Below, piece after piece: positions 43,765 to 53,829 of a stretch of DNA of 64,000 nucleotides. The notes below the pieces were generated by a model, which was given only the letters and a program-made list of their open reading frames with translations, did not search any database and had not been told where the DNA came from. Within the stretch, counting starts at the first letter, position 1. Every line of letters starts with the position of its first letter. Both the position numbers and the translations under genes were made by a program. Source of the stretch: Spirochaetota bacterium (GTDB lineage Bacteria; Spirochaetota; Brachyspiria; Brachyspirales; JACRPF01); NCBI GenBank assembly GCA_016214035.1, contig JACRPF010000019.1, forward strand, positions 53,926 through 117,925. Direction: 5' to 3'.

Positions 43765-45423
43765 TTACAATCCGTCGACGATAACTTCGCGCGGATATTC
43801 TACGGAGAACGAGTAGGTGATCTCCTTTTTTTCCTTCACCGCAAGCGTGAGGTCCCACTGCCATACGCCTTTCCGGTCATCCCAGTCCTTCTGCGTCGGC
43901 GCGATGTTCGGTTCGCTGAGCGTTACCTTGATGCGGTCATTCTCGGAGACCGGCATCGGTTCATACAGCTTGAATTTTATCGGCTTCGCTTTGTAGTTCT
44001 CGATGGTGATCTTGTATTTGAAGTTCATCTTTTTCGTCGCGGCGGTCATACCGAGGAATGTCTCATCCATTTTCTTCTCGATCTGCTCCCGGCGCACCTT
44101 CACATTGTCGTCGATGCCGAGGTAGAGATCGAATCCCTCGCCGGGGCCGATGCCGTCGAGACTTGAGGGTCCCACATAACCGCCGGTGAGGAATATGTTC
44201 GCGCGTCCCGGCATGAGCTGACGCGCATTGTTGGTGAGGCGGCTGCCGAGATATGCCTGCGGTCCCGCCTTCGGGTATGCGGTGTATTCGAACGCGCCGG
44301 TGATATTCTCGGTGAAGATCGGAAGCTTGTTCTCGGTGCCGTCGCTGTCAATGACGCTTTTGCGGTTCAATATATACGTCATGGCGATGCCGTTCTCCGC
44401 GGAGCTGCTCAGTTCCGGCGGCGGAGGTGCAACAAGCTCTTCAGCCTCTTTGGCCGCGAACGCGCGTGTTTGAGCCGCCGGTGCGGGCGCCGCCGACTTC
44501 ATGGCGGAAGGCATCGATCGCCGGTATTTATCCTGCGATACATATACCTCTCTCGGGCGGAGCGTGAACGGGGCGATATACGGCATGCGTCCGCCGGTCA
44601 CCGGTTTTGCCGTGGAAAGTGAAATGCTCACATTGCTCCACGATTCCCCGGTGCGCTGCCGGACTACGCCGTAGGCGATGAGTTCGACCTTTGCCGTGTC
44701 AAAATCAACACGCACATCATAGACCGGCGTCCACCAGGCGCTTTTCACCTGATATGTCAGCGCGAGCGTGTAAGTTCCCGCGCGTTCCACGTACACCGGA
44801 ATCTCAACGCTCGTTTTCACCAGCGCGGTGCCTTCGGTAGATTCCTGCATCGTCCGCCTGAGTACATTAATTTTATTATCGATATCACGCATGACAATTT
44901 CCTGCTGGAATGTGCGCGCATAGTAGTCGGCCAGTCTGTTGCTGATGTACGCATAGACATCGCCGAGCTCTTTTCCCGACGGCATCTTCGTATTCATCTC
45001 CTTCGGCAGCTCGCGCTGGGCGAAAAGGATGACGGTATCGATGAAGCGTTTTTCGTCGGCGATGAGTTTCATGGCATCGGAGACGCGGCGTTTTTCGTCG
45101 TTGAGTTTTTCAATGTCCTGTTCCAATGAACGGCGCTGCCCGGAAACCGGAGTGATTACCTGCTCGCGTTTGAGTTCCGCCCCGTAGATGCGAACAGCGT
45201 CACCGGCTGCTACTTTGAGCGAGTTTTCATCCACCTCGGGAACGATGTCGCTAATGCTCACGGTTGATTCACCGGCGCGAAGCTGCACGACAGCTTCACG
45301 GGTTACCAGCGCCGACTGCGGGTAGACGGTCACCGAGGTGATAACGGAGCGCGCGACGATGTCGGTCCCCGAAACAAGTGCGTTCACGGCGAGCAGTGCG
45401 AACAGCGATAGGAATTTTTTCAT
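43765..45423 (-). CDS. mucoidy inhibitor MuiA-like (DUF4139/DUF4140) secreted protein
   Basis: 552 residues with a signal peptide (MKKFLSLFALLAVNALVSGTDI). The N-terminal domain starts ITSVTVYPQSALVTREAVVQL, the mark of DUF4140, followed by a coiled coil (about 105-150). The DUF4139 domain has LTYQVKSAWWTPVYDVRVD and the DDNVKVRREQIEK tail. It is a beta-rich envelope protein of unknown function. The start at 45423 is set by the signal peptide; the upstream frame is antisense to nothing useful. It overlaps the aldo/keto reductase stop by four bases (ATGA), so the two are coupled. Confidence 0.85.
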   Translation of the reverse strand: MKKFLSLFALLAVNALVSGTDIVARSVITSVTVYPQSALVTREAVVQLRAGESTVSISDIVPEVDENSLKVAAGDAVRIYGAELKREQVITPVSGQRRSLEQDIEKLNDEKRRVSDAMKLIADEKRFIDTVILFAQRELPKEMNTKMPSGKELGDVYAYISNRLADYYARTFQQEIVMRDIDNKINVLRRTMQESTEGTALVKTSVEIPVYVERAGTYTLALTYQVKSAWWTPVYDVRVDFDTAKVELIAYGVVRQRTGESWSNVSISLSTAKPVTGGRMPYIAPFTLRPREVYVSQDKYRRSMPSAMKSAAPAPAAQTRAFAAKEAEELVAPPPPELSSSAENGIAMTYILNRKSVIDSDGTENKLPIFTENITGAFEYTAYPKAGPQAYLGSRLTNNARQLMPGRANIFLTGGYVGPSSLDGIGPGEGFDLYLGIDDNVKVRREQIEKKMDETFLGMTAATKKMNFKYKITIENYKAKPIKFKLYEPMPVSENDRIKVTLSEPNIAPTQKDWDDRKGVWQWDLTLAVKEKKEITYSFSVEYPREVIVDGL

Positions 45424-46442
45424 ACCGTTCTCCTGTGTTCCTGATAGAAATCGCGATAATAGATAAGGTTCTTCTTGAGCAGTTCGGGCGTATCGAGACC
45501 ATACGGACATTTCTCTTTGCAGCTGCCGCATTCGGTGCAGCCGGCGATGCGTTCCATTCTTTCGCGCCACGTATCGCTCATGAACTGCTGATACGGCATG
45601 CGGTTGAGCAGAAGCGACATGCGGGCCGCCATGCTGATCTGAATATCCTGTGGACAGGGCATGCAGTACCCGCAGGCGCGGCAGAACGAACCCGACAATT
45701 CGCGGCGGTCGTCGTCGATTGCTTTCTGTATGGCCGCATCGAGCACCGGCGGATCTTTTTCAAGCGCGACGAACTCGTCGAGTTCACGATCCTTTTCGAT
45801 GCCCCAGATCGGTACCGCGTTTTTGTACTGCCGGAGGAAAGCAAACGCACGCCGTGCGTCGGTGATAAGTCCGCCGGAGAGCGCCTTCATCACGATGACG
45901 CCGACATCATGGTTTGCGCATTCACCGATGAGCGCGAGTTCGTCATCGGTGGAAAGATGATTGAACGGGAACTGAATCGTGTCATAGAGGCCGGACAGAA
46001 GCGCCTCACGCGCCGTTTTCAGCTGATGGTTCGTGAATCCGATGAAACGTATCTGCCCTTTCGCTTTTGCATCAAGCAGTACGCGGTATGCCTCATGATC
46101 CGTACCCGGGACGTCCGGCGGATTGTGCAGCTGCAGAATGTCGATGCAGCCGGTGCGGAGATTGCGGAGACTCGTCTCGATGTTCGTGCGAAGCGCCGCG
46201 GCATCGACGAGCGGCGATTTTGTCGCGATGACTATGTTTTTCCGTACACCCGAAAGCGCGCGGCCTATCTTTTCTTCGCTGTCCGAATAACTGCGCGCCG
46301 TATCGAAGAACGTGATGCCGCTGTCATATGCTTTTTTCAGGAGACGCTCGGCATCGGCGAAACTCAGCCGCTGTATGGGAATGGCGCCGAATCCGCTTGC
46401 ACTTACGGAAAGACCTGTCCTGCCGAGACGTACCGTGTTCAT
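45420..46442 (-). CDS. aldo/keto reductase with C-terminal 2[4Fe-4S] domain
   Basis: 340 residues. The NADPH-dependent TIM barrel begins VRLGRTGLSVSASGFG and has the family Tyr in FFDTARSYSDSE (the catalytic tetrad Asp/Tyr) and IGFTNHQLKTA. A ferredoxin-like tail follows with CRACGYCMPCPQ and CTECGSCKEKCPYG, enough cysteines for two [4Fe-4S] clusters. Such fused proteins are common in anaerobes. The start at 46442 is strongly supported: a TATAGT -10 box lies exactly six bases upstream (leaderless). Its stop overlaps the MuiA gene start. Confidence 0.88.
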   Translation of the reverse strand: MNTVRLGRTGLSVSASGFGAIPIQRLSFADAERLLKKAYDSGITFFDTARSYSDSEEKIGRALSGVRKNIVIATKSPLVDAAALRTNIETSLRNLRTGCIDILQLHNPPDVPGTDHEAYRVLLDAKAKGQIRFIGFTNHQLKTAREALLSGLYDTIQFPFNHLSTDDELALIGECANHDVGVIVMKALSGGLITDARRAFAFLRQYKNAVPIWGIEKDRELDEFVALEKDPPVLDAAIQKAIDDDRRELSGSFCRACGYCMPCPQDIQISMAARMSLLLNRMPYQQFMSDTWRERMERIAGCTECGSCKEKCPYGLDTPELLKKNLIYYRDFYQEHRRTV

Positions 46443-46448
46443 GATGAT

Positions 46449-46477
46449 ACTATACAACGGACGTATGATTATTTCAA
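46449..46477 (-). promoter_or_regulatory. promoter of the aldo/keto reductase gene, leaderless
   Basis: On the minus strand TTGAAA (46472-46477), 17 bases, TATAGT (46449-46454), then six bases to ATG 46442. Confidence 0.6.
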
Positions 46478-46492
46478 TGACAACGCGTGTCT

Positions 46493-47554
46493 TTACTTAT
46501 ACGGACCGCGAAGCACGCGGTTGTTCTCCGTATCGGCGACATACAGCATGCCGTCCGGTCCGATGCGGACGCCGTGAGGACGCTTGAGGCCCGTCTCGAG
46601 CCACGTCGTACCGACATTGCTGCTCACCTTTCCCGGTATGCCGGCGATAAGCTCGATGACGCCGCTTGCGGGATCGTATCTCCGTATGCAGTGATTTTCC
46701 GTGTCGTTGATGAGTACGCGGTTTTCTTTGTCTGTCGCGAGATACTTCGGTCCCCGCATGAGCGCGTCACGTCCGTTCCCTCCGTCGCCGGCATATCCCG
46801 CCTTGCCTGATGCGTTTACCACATTGCTGATGACGCCGTTTCTAAGCGTCACAAGCGAGTTGCCCTCGCGCAGCACGATGTAAACCGTACCGTCCGCGGT
46901 AACCGTCACCGCGCGCGTCCCTCTGAGCGGACAATCAAGCGCCGCGGTACCGTCGACAACCGGGCCTTTCTTTCCGTTGCCGGCAATCGTCTGCACGATG
47001 CCGGTAGCAAGGTCAATCGTCCGCGTCCGTCCGTTGCCGATGTCGGCCACATAGAGCGTTTTTTTATCCGGTGAAAGCACACCGCATATCGGCTGCGCAA
47101 AACGAACGTTCATCCCCGTATCGTTATCTCCGGTAAATCCGGATATCCCGCTCCCGGCTACCGTACTCACCGTTCCCGCGGCGAGGTCGAGCAGGCGTAT
47201 ACGATTGTTGAACGTATCGGCGATATACGCCTTGTTCCCCGTGATGGCGATGTCATGCATGCCGTAGAACAGCGCCGAAATCGCCGGGCCGTCGGCAGCG
47301 TCGGTTACCTTAAGATTGGTGCCGTGTTCTACGCCGGCGATGAACATGACGATGCCGTTCACCACTTTGAACACGCGGTTCGCTTTGGTGAACTCGACGC
47401 CGTGCATGATGCCGCTCGTGTCGAAATCGACGGAGAACGGTTCGCTGACCGGCTCGGTGGCCGGCGTTCCGGCGACGACGGTTATCTGTGCGGTGAGCGA
47501 AAAAGCGATACATAGGAACGAGACAAGGATAGACAGGTGTATTTTATTTTTCAT
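46493..47554 (-). CDS. NHL-repeat beta-propeller protein, secreted
   Basis: 353 residues with a signal peptide (MKNKIHLSILVSFLCIAFSLTAQ). At least four NHL-type repeats are visible: NKAYIADTFNNRIRLLDLAAGTV, KTLYVADIGNGRTRTIDLATG, NRVLINDTENHCIRRYDPASG and GMLYVADTENNRVLRGPYK at the end. It should fold as a beta-propeller and bind a protein or glycan. The start is fixed by a TTGACG-N17-TATACT promoter six bases before the ATG, so the mRNA is leaderless. It is not in an operon with a known partner; the aldo/keto reductase begins 50 bases downstream with its own promoter. Confidence 0.8.
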   Translation of the reverse strand: MKNKIHLSILVSFLCIAFSLTAQITVVAGTPATEPVSEPFSVDFDTSGIMHGVEFTKANRVFKVVNGIVMFIAGVEHGTNLKVTDAADGPAISALFYGMHDIAITGNKAYIADTFNNRIRLLDLAAGTVSTVAGSGISGFTGDNDTGMNVRFAQPICGVLSPDKKTLYVADIGNGRTRTIDLATGIVQTIAGNGKKGPVVDGTAALDCPLRGTRAVTVTADGTVYIVLREGNSLVTLRNGVISNVVNASGKAGYAGDGGNGRDALMRGPKYLATDKENRVLINDTENHCIRRYDPASGVIELIAGIPGKVSSNVGTTWLETGLKRPHGVRIGPDGMLYVADTENNRVLRGPYK

Positions 47555-47560
47555 GCAATC

Positions 47561-47589
47561 AGTATACGACTCCTTCAGTATACCGTCAA
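47561..47589 (-). promoter_or_regulatory. promoter of the NHL gene, leaderless
   Basis: On the minus strand TTGACG (47584-47589), 17 bases, TATACT (47561-47566), then six bases to ATG 47554. Confidence 0.65.
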
Positions 47590-47693
47590 GCCGATTTCAG
47601 ATGGAACCGCCGTAACATCACAGCGCCTTGACTAGTTTCAGACACTGTTATACGATGGCATTCCGAATACATACTTTATTCACGGAGCACGGA

Positions 47694-48767
47694 ATGGCAC
47701 ACGCCGATGTGTTTTTTACCCCGATGACGGCGCAGACAAGCGACACCGATGCCGCCGCTATCATCAGAAAGCTGTACGATCTTCTTCCGGTGACGAAGCA
47801 ATTATGCGAGGACGATCTTGTCGCGATTAAAACGCATTTCGGCGAGGATGGTAACACTACGCATGTGAAGCCCGCCTATATCCGCGTCATAGCCGATGCG
47901 CTCAAGAACGCGAAGGCGCAGCCGTATCTCACCGAAACGAGCGTGCTCTATAAATCGGAACGGATGAACGCAGTGAGCCACATGCTCCTTGCATACAAAC
48001 ACGGATTCACCTTCGAGAACATCGGCGCGCCCATCATAATGGCGGACGGTCTTCGCGGCAATCTTGAACGCGAGATCACTGTCGACGGAAAATGCTACGA
48101 GCATGTGTCGGTGGCGGCGGACGCCGCGAGCGCGGATGCGATGATCGTAGTATCACACGCCACCGGGCATCTCGCCGCAGGCATGGGTGCGACCATTAAA
48201 AACATCGGCATGGGCCTTTCTTCGCGCAAGGGCAAGCTCACGCAGCATTCCGCCTCAAAGCCTTTCATAACACCGAGTATCTGCACCGCATGCGGACAGT
48301 GTATACGCCATTGCCCGGTTGACGCTATCTCCTACGTCAACAAAAAGGCGCACATCGACGACAAGATCTGCATCGGCTGCGGGGAATGCATCACCGTATG
48401 CAAGTTCAACGCGGTCGGATTCTCGTGGGACGGTGCGAGCGCGGATCTGCAGCGGAAGATGGCCGAACACGCGTGGGGCATCTGCAAGGAGATGAGCGGG
48501 AAGATCGGGTACATCAGTTTCCTCATCAATATGACCAAGGACTGCGACTGCATGGGCACACATCCGAAGATCGTGGTGCCCGATATCGGCATTCTCGCGT
48601 CAAACGATCCGGTGGCAATCGACATGGCAACGCTCGATCTTACCAAACAGAAAGCGGGGAAAACGATCGCCGCACTCTCATTCCCGCAGCTTGACCCGAT
48701 GGTGCAGATAGATCACGCGGTATCGCTCGGCATGGGAACGAAAGAGTACCGGCTCGTGACGGTATAA
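47694..48767 (+). CDS. DUF362 protein with ferredoxin domain
   Basis: 357 residues. The N-terminal DUF362 domain (ADVFFTPMTAQTSDTD to ADAMIVVSHATGHLAAGMGATIKNIGMG) is followed by a 2[4Fe-4S] ferredoxin at about 210-265: CTACGQCIRHCPVD and CIGCGECITVCKFN, all eight cysteines present. The C-terminal part returns to DUF362 (GTHPKIVVPDIGILASNDPVAID). Related proteins are thought to be electron carriers. The ATG 47694 has GGAG eight bases upstream; the earlier codons at 47628 and 47655 overlap a TTGACT...TATACG promoter and are rejected. Confidence 0.85.
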   Translation: MAHADVFFTPMTAQTSDTDAAAIIRKLYDLLPVTKQLCEDDLVAIKTHFGEDGNTTHVKPAYIRVIADALKNAKAQPYLTETSVLYKSERMNAVSHMLLAYKHGFTFENIGAPIIMADGLRGNLEREITVDGKCYEHVSVAADAASADAMIVVSHATGHLAAGMGATIKNIGMGLSSRKGKLTQHSASKPFITPSICTACGQCIRHCPVDAISYVNKKAHIDDKICIGCGECITVCKFNAVGFSWDGASADLQRKMAEHAWGICKEMSGKIGYISFLINMTKDCDCMGTHPKIVVPDIGILASNDPVAIDMATLDLTKQKAGKTIAALSFPQLDPMVQIDHAVSLGMGTKEYRLVTV

Positions 48768-48797
48768 CCGTTCCATTTCCGCCGCTGAGCCGGCCGG

Positions 48798-50729
48798 TCA
48801 ATTGTCATCATGGGCCGAACTGCCGGACGCTGCAGAGAATTCCCATTTCTTCACGGGCGTTCCGTCCGCGTTCATGAGACGGATCCATTGCAAATTGATA
48901 TCGCCCGGGGCACTCGACGGGTCAAGGCGGAGCGTTGTGATCGCCGTCTTTGCGGGAATCGCGAGTGTATAGTCATGCCAGACGCCGTCATGGACAGGCG
49001 TAAACACTTTGAGGCGTTCGCGGGCAAAGCCGAGTCTGCCCGATGACCAGTAGAGGCCGCCGTCACCGGCGCTCGCCGATTTCATTCTGAACTGAACCGT
49101 ATATGAACCCTGCGGCAGATCAATCGCATCGCGCAGCACCAGCTGCGGGTCCTTACCACTTGATACGATGTTGAGTACATTGCCGCTCACCACGGCCGTC
49201 GCGGTTCCGCCGGCAAGCCAGAGCGGCGGATTTTTCTGATAATCGGGATTGATCTTCGGTATCACGGCACCGCTGTCGGCGAGGAATCTGTTGAGAAGCA
49301 TTCCGAGTTCCGTCACTCTGGCGGGCATCTGTTCCGCGAGATCACGCTGCTCGGAAATATCATCCTTTAGATTATACAGTTCATGACGGTCGGTGAGATC
49401 GCTTTTGTCGTGAAAGAAACGGATGAGCTTCCAATCGCCTTTACGGACATATGCCGACGGTGTTTCGTGATGATGACCCATGTAATGCGGGAAATGACAG
49501 AATATCGCCTCACGCGAAAGCACAGCTCCTTTCAACGCGAGTACTATCGATATGCCGTCGAACTTCTGTTCCGGTTTTGCGTTCAGTCCGAGCATGTCGA
49601 GTATCGTGGGATGAAAATCGATGCTCTGGATGACCGCGTCGCTTTTCGTTCCCGGTCGTATCACACCGGGCCAGACAACCGCGCACGGCACCCGCGTTCC
49701 GCCTTCGTATATGGAAGCCTTCCCCGCACGCAGCGGCGAGTTGCTCGTGGGCGGGACATCCATGCCGTATTTCGTTTTCATCGTGTCCTCATGCCAGTTC
49801 ACGCCGCCGTTGTCGGAAAAAAAGATGATGATCGTATCGTCGGCGAGTTTCAGGTCGTCAAGCGTCTTGAGCAGCGTACCCACGGCGTCATCGAAACTTT
49901 TCAGCATGCCGGCATACACGGGATTTTTCTGCTCGGCTGACGGATCTGCCTTCTTCGCGTATTCTGTCATGTACTCGTCCTTCGCCTGCCACGGACTGTG
50001 AACGGAGAACGCCCAGTAGTTGAGAAAGAACGGTCTGTCCTTATTGGCCGTAATGAACTTCACCGCTTCATCCGCCATGCGGTCTTCGATATGTTCGCCC
50101 GTTTTCCCGGTGAACTTCAGCGCGTCGGGGAATTTCCACGGCGCGAGATAACTGCCTGCCGGTCCCGGTCCGGAATAATGCGGGACATCCGCGTCAAATC
50201 CCTGATGGAGCGGATCGTACGGCTCGGGGCCGAGATGCCATTTCCCGAAATGACCGGTCGTATAGCCTGCGTCCTTAAGCGATTCCGCAAGCGTTATATA
50301 TTCCAGTTTCAAACGCGTCGCGCTCGCCGCCTGCAGCACCTTCTGCGTGACCGACGCCCTGGTGAACAGCGTCTCTTCGAGCTTTTCCTCTTTCACGTGA
50401 CACACCGGCGTGGTGATGCCGATGCGCGCGGGCCAGAGCCCGGTCATGATGCTCGAGCGCGTGGGCGAGCAGAGCGGGTTTGCCGCATACGCCTGCGTGA
50501 ACATCATGCCGCGTTTGACGAGGCGGTCGATGTTCGGCGTCCCGTGAAAAGTGCTGCCGAACGGCGTGGTGTCGCGCCAGCCGAGATCGTCGGCGAGGAT
50601 GAACACGATATTCGGTTTCCGCCGGGAAGTCTGCGCCGATGCGTCCCCGATGAACGGCAGTGTCAGTGCGGCAGCGGCGGCCGCTGCACGCGTGATGAAT
50701 GCCCGCCGCGATAATGTCCTGTGTTTCAT
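48798..50729 (-). CDS. Tat-exported type I sulfatase
   Basis: 643 residues. The N-terminus SRRAFITRAAAAAAALTLP is a twin-arginine signal. The formylglycine motif CxPxR is CSPTR with Cys87 and Arg91 (in NPLCSPTRSS), and metal-binding Asp47-Asp48 is in FILADDLGW. Further motifs GHFGKWHLG and FFSDNGGVNWHE follow. A C-terminal domain from about 480 resembles a carbohydrate-binding beta-sandwich (YTVQFRMKSASAGDGGLYW). It removes sulfate from a polysaccharide outside the cytosol. The Cys needs conversion by a maturase that is not in the window. Together with GH78 and a second sulfatase it marks a sulfated-glycan locus. Confidence 0.92.
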   Translation of the reverse strand: MKHRTLSRRAFITRAAAAAAALTLPFIGDASAQTSRRKPNIVFILADDLGWRDTTPFGSTFHGTPNIDRLVKRGMMFTQAYAANPLCSPTRSSIMTGLWPARIGITTPVCHVKEEKLEETLFTRASVTQKVLQAASATRLKLEYITLAESLKDAGYTTGHFGKWHLGPEPYDPLHQGFDADVPHYSGPGPAGSYLAPWKFPDALKFTGKTGEHIEDRMADEAVKFITANKDRPFFLNYWAFSVHSPWQAKDEYMTEYAKKADPSAEQKNPVYAGMLKSFDDAVGTLLKTLDDLKLADDTIIIFFSDNGGVNWHEDTMKTKYGMDVPPTSNSPLRAGKASIYEGGTRVPCAVVWPGVIRPGTKSDAVIQSIDFHPTILDMLGLNAKPEQKFDGISIVLALKGAVLSREAIFCHFPHYMGHHHETPSAYVRKGDWKLIRFFHDKSDLTDRHELYNLKDDISEQRDLAEQMPARVTELGMLLNRFLADSGAVIPKINPDYQKNPPLWLAGGTATAVVSGNVLNIVSSGKDPQLVLRDAIDLPQGSYTVQFRMKSASAGDGGLYWSSGRLGFARERLKVFTPVHDGVWHDYTLAIPAKTAITTLRLDPSSAPGDINLQWIRLMNADGTPVKKWEFSAASGSSAHDDN

Positions 50730-50784
50730 ATGACACCTCATCTCAGCCGTTCATTACGTACGGATAGTGCATCCCAGCATCGGC

Positions 50785-53715
50785 CTACTTCACATTGCTC
50801 TCTTCCGCCCGGTACCGGTGTTCGCTTCCGTCCGTCTCCACCGTGAAAGCAAAGCCGAACGTTCCCTGACCGTCGGGGTAGACCTGATATCCGTCGTTAC
50901 CGTTCTTTGCATATACGACGGGTTTCCACAATCCGTTCACCAGTTCAGATACCGCCGGCGGCGGGAAATACCGCTGAAAGCCTTCGACTTTAAAAGATAT
51001 ATTATTCCTGCCGCCCGTGATGACGAACTCCGTTTTTCCCTGTTCAATGCGTATCGACGGCACAAAGCCGGATATCTTTTTACCCGTAACTGCGGTAAGC
51101 GAAAGATCGTTTACGCCGTAGTCGTTTCTGAGCGTGCGCATAGCGGCATCGTCATGGGTAAGATGCGAACCGAAGGGAAGCAGTATCATATCGAGGTCTA
51201 TCGTGTCCCCCTTGGTAAACGTAACATCTTTCTGCGCGAGCGTGAGCGTTCCCGTGGTCACCTTACCCGGATGCTTTTTCACCGAGAACGCCAGATTTCC
51301 CGTATACGGTTTCCCGCCGATGACTATGTCGCTCTTTTTCACGAACACGCCCACGCAGGCACCGGCAGGTCCGTCATGCGGCGAACGTTCGGGTTTTCCC
51401 GTGAAGTCGATCATCGCGGCATACGGCATATTTTTGCCGAGTACAGCGGTCTCAACGGATGTGCGACCGTAGTCCACAGCACGTTCCGCAGGTACATCGT
51501 CCGTACCGAGCCACGTGTATTTGCCGAACGAAATATTAGGGTGGTCGCTTTTACTTGAAAAGAAACCGAGATTATCCGCGCAGTTACGTACCGTGACGGT
51601 GTCGTTGAAGCGTATGCGCATGCGGGTGTATGCACGATGTTCGTCCGTCTGCGCGAATTCGACAGCGGTAACGACAACGTCAGCCTTGCCGCCGTCAACC
51701 GAGAAATACATATCCATGGCGGAGTACACGGGGCCGACACTGGTGAATACCGTCCGCACGTATTCCATATTGTGCGCGGCGCCTGTTTCATCGTAATACC
51801 GGAAGAGAACGTTTTTGCCGATAGAATCGAACTGCGGCTGGCTTTTCCAGATGATGCCGCTTCGTGCGCGGAAGTCCGGCAGTATCCATCCCTGTCCGTC
51901 CGCGTAGAACGGCACCCAGCACGATGTCTCCGTAACGCCGGTCGATGAATGATAGTACGGGACGAAAAAACAGACGCTCGAGATCTGCTTGAGGGGCTTC
52001 TGTCCCCAGTTCTGGTAGAGATGCAGCGAAGTTCCGGATACCGAAGCATTCGGCGCAAGCGTCACGGGCAGCATGCTTTCACCGAAGCCGGTATCGCCGG
52101 GCATGTAGAACGGCTCCTCGTTCTCGCCCTTGAAGTTTTTTCCGACCTGCACCGGTATCGGGAGCACGTATCCGCGCTCATCCATAACCGCGGAAGACTC
52201 AAGCCCGCCCGCTTTCGTAGCATGTTTGATGAAAATCGTCCGCGGCGTTGCGTCGTTCTTCACCGTGAACCGCACCGACGGGCGTACGTCGGGTGTTTTA
52301 TAGAACGCTGTGTTGAAATCGCTGCCGCCCGAGGTGACGGTGTAGCATCCCCTGAGCGGATGATAACCGATGAACGCAGAGCCGGTATCCGTGTTCACCA
52401 TGAACGCCGGTGCTTCGAGCGGAGAGAATTCAGCCGACCTTTCAGCGGCTTCACGGCCGGGTTCGTCCGCGGCTGAGACCATCATGCGGCAGCCGATGAC
52501 AATACGCTGACCTTTACGGAATGTGCTGATGCTGCCGATGTCAGCATATTGTCTGACCACCGTCAAGCCGTCATCTTTTCCCACCGTAACGGCGCCGTTC
52601 ATCGCAGTCACATCGGTTTCCCGGATTGCTGCAAGACGTGAACGGTCCGGATAGAGATATGTCAGTACGCCGTTGTCATTTTTTAAACGTACACAGCGCA
52701 CCTGCATCGGGTCTGTGGCGCCGGTTGTTTTCTCGCCGGCGTCTATGTCATTCACGGTGCTTATCATACGCGTTTCAAAGAAGGCGTTTTTTATCACCGC
52801 GTCTCCGGTAAAATGTATCGTATATTCCTGATACATGCGGTCGGCGTAGACATGATAGGTCTTCTGCGCCTTGGCCGGGACTCCCGCGCCGGCAATGATA
52901 TCGATGCTTTCAACGGCGACCTCGGTATTATCCGCCGCGCCGTCGATGTCGATCCTGAGACCGGTGACCGTTCCTTTCCATTTTGCATTCGCCATATCAG
53001 CGGCATAGGTACGCAGGGAACCGTCAGTTTTCAGCCGTATGCCTGCGCTTATTTTGTCACCGGAAAAATTCGGTTCCGTTTTCGTCATGAAATAAATGCG
53101 TGCCGATCCGCTGCCGGAAACCCGCATGCGCAGACGTACCGACGACGGGCCGTTTTCAGGAAGTGTAATCGACAAACCCGTTGCGTAGAAGTACGGGTCT
53201 TTCGTGCTTTTCACCGTACCCTTGAACACTCCGTCGGCAGCGCCGCCGGTCATGTCGTTGCATTTCCACGCCTGCGAGCCGTCAAACGGAAGCGAACCGA
53301 TGACGTCCCCCGCTGCTCCGTTCTCCGATGCGAACGCGAGATCGAGGATGTTCACCTCGGCGTAGTACATGCCGTGACGGAACATGTTCATGCGCCCCGG
53401 CGTCTCCGAAAGCGACGTGCGGTATTCCTTTCCCGCAGCATCAACGATGACGAGGTCCATTGAGTTCGTGAGAAGCGGACCGGAAGCGCCTGCCGCGGCA
53501 AGCCGTGTGACCAGACGTGCACCTTCGCGCGTGAGCTCATGCGCGAACGAGCATTCATCGTTCGCGATGACGAAACTTCCTCGTCCCGGTTCATAGCGCG
53601 TGATAACGCGGTCCTTGAACTTCTCTGCGGCGGTGATACTTGCGTCCCACGCGCCGCCGAATGCGAGTGATGCGGCTGTTCCGCAGATCAATAAGGCTTT
53701 CAGTGTTGTATGCAT
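50785..53715 (-). CDS. large secreted protein of unknown family
   Basis: 976 residues with a signal peptide (MHTTLKALLICGTAASLAFG). The chain is beta-rich throughout, with conserved-looking stretches such as YHVYADRMYQEYTIHFTGD and GFGESMLPVTLAPNASVSG, and looks like several beta-sandwich or super-sandwich domains, as in polysaccharide lyases and glycan-binding proteins. I do not recognise a family and claim no catalytic residues. It sits between the rhamnosidase and the Tat sulfatase, so a role in binding or cleaving the same glycan is likely by context. It has its own TTCACA-N16-TATTAT promoter. The upstream frame to 53826 is rejected because the signal peptide starts at 53715. Confidence 0.7.
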   Translation of the reverse strand: MHTTLKALLICGTAASLAFGGAWDASITAAEKFKDRVITRYEPGRGSFVIANDECSFAHELTREGARLVTRLAAAGASGPLLTNSMDLVIVDAAGKEYRTSLSETPGRMNMFRHGMYYAEVNILDLAFASENGAAGDVIGSLPFDGSQAWKCNDMTGGAADGVFKGTVKSTKDPYFYATGLSITLPENGPSSVRLRMRVSGSGSARIYFMTKTEPNFSGDKISAGIRLKTDGSLRTYAADMANAKWKGTVTGLRIDIDGAADNTEVAVESIDIIAGAGVPAKAQKTYHVYADRMYQEYTIHFTGDAVIKNAFFETRMISTVNDIDAGEKTTGATDPMQVRCVRLKNDNGVLTYLYPDRSRLAAIRETDVTAMNGAVTVGKDDGLTVVRQYADIGSISTFRKGQRIVIGCRMMVSAADEPGREAAERSAEFSPLEAPAFMVNTDTGSAFIGYHPLRGCYTVTSGGSDFNTAFYKTPDVRPSVRFTVKNDATPRTIFIKHATKAGGLESSAVMDERGYVLPIPVQVGKNFKGENEEPFYMPGDTGFGESMLPVTLAPNASVSGTSLHLYQNWGQKPLKQISSVCFFVPYYHSSTGVTETSCWVPFYADGQGWILPDFRARSGIIWKSQPQFDSIGKNVLFRYYDETGAAHNMEYVRTVFTSVGPVYSAMDMYFSVDGGKADVVVTAVEFAQTDEHRAYTRMRIRFNDTVTVRNCADNLGFFSSKSDHPNISFGKYTWLGTDDVPAERAVDYGRTSVETAVLGKNMPYAAMIDFTGKPERSPHDGPAGACVGVFVKKSDIVIGGKPYTGNLAFSVKKHPGKVTTGTLTLAQKDVTFTKGDTIDLDMILLPFGSHLTHDDAAMRTLRNDYGVNDLSLTAVTGKKISGFVPSIRIEQGKTEFVITGGRNNISFKVEGFQRYFPPPAVSELVNGLWKPVVYAKNGNDGYQVYPDGQGTFGFAFTVETDGSEHRYRAEESNVK

Positions 53716-53735
53716 ATTAAGGCTCCGGACGGAGG

Positions 53736-53763
53736 ATAATAGTACCTGCGCAGGCGTTGTGAA
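53736..53763 (-). promoter_or_regulatory. promoter of the large secreted protein gene
   Basis: On the minus strand TTCACA (53758-53763), 16 bases, TATTAT (53736-53741). A CCGGAG box precedes ATG 53715. Confidence 0.5.
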
Positions 53764-53829
53764 GTAACTCGTTCTGCATCTATTGTACGACGACATTTCG
53801 TGAAACGCAACTGCGCCATACGTCACGCG

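Noticed and set aside
45378-46577. A 399-residue open frame on the plus strand across the aldo/keto reductase
   Set aside because: It is antisense to a well-conserved ferredoxin-type reductase and shows no recognised motif.
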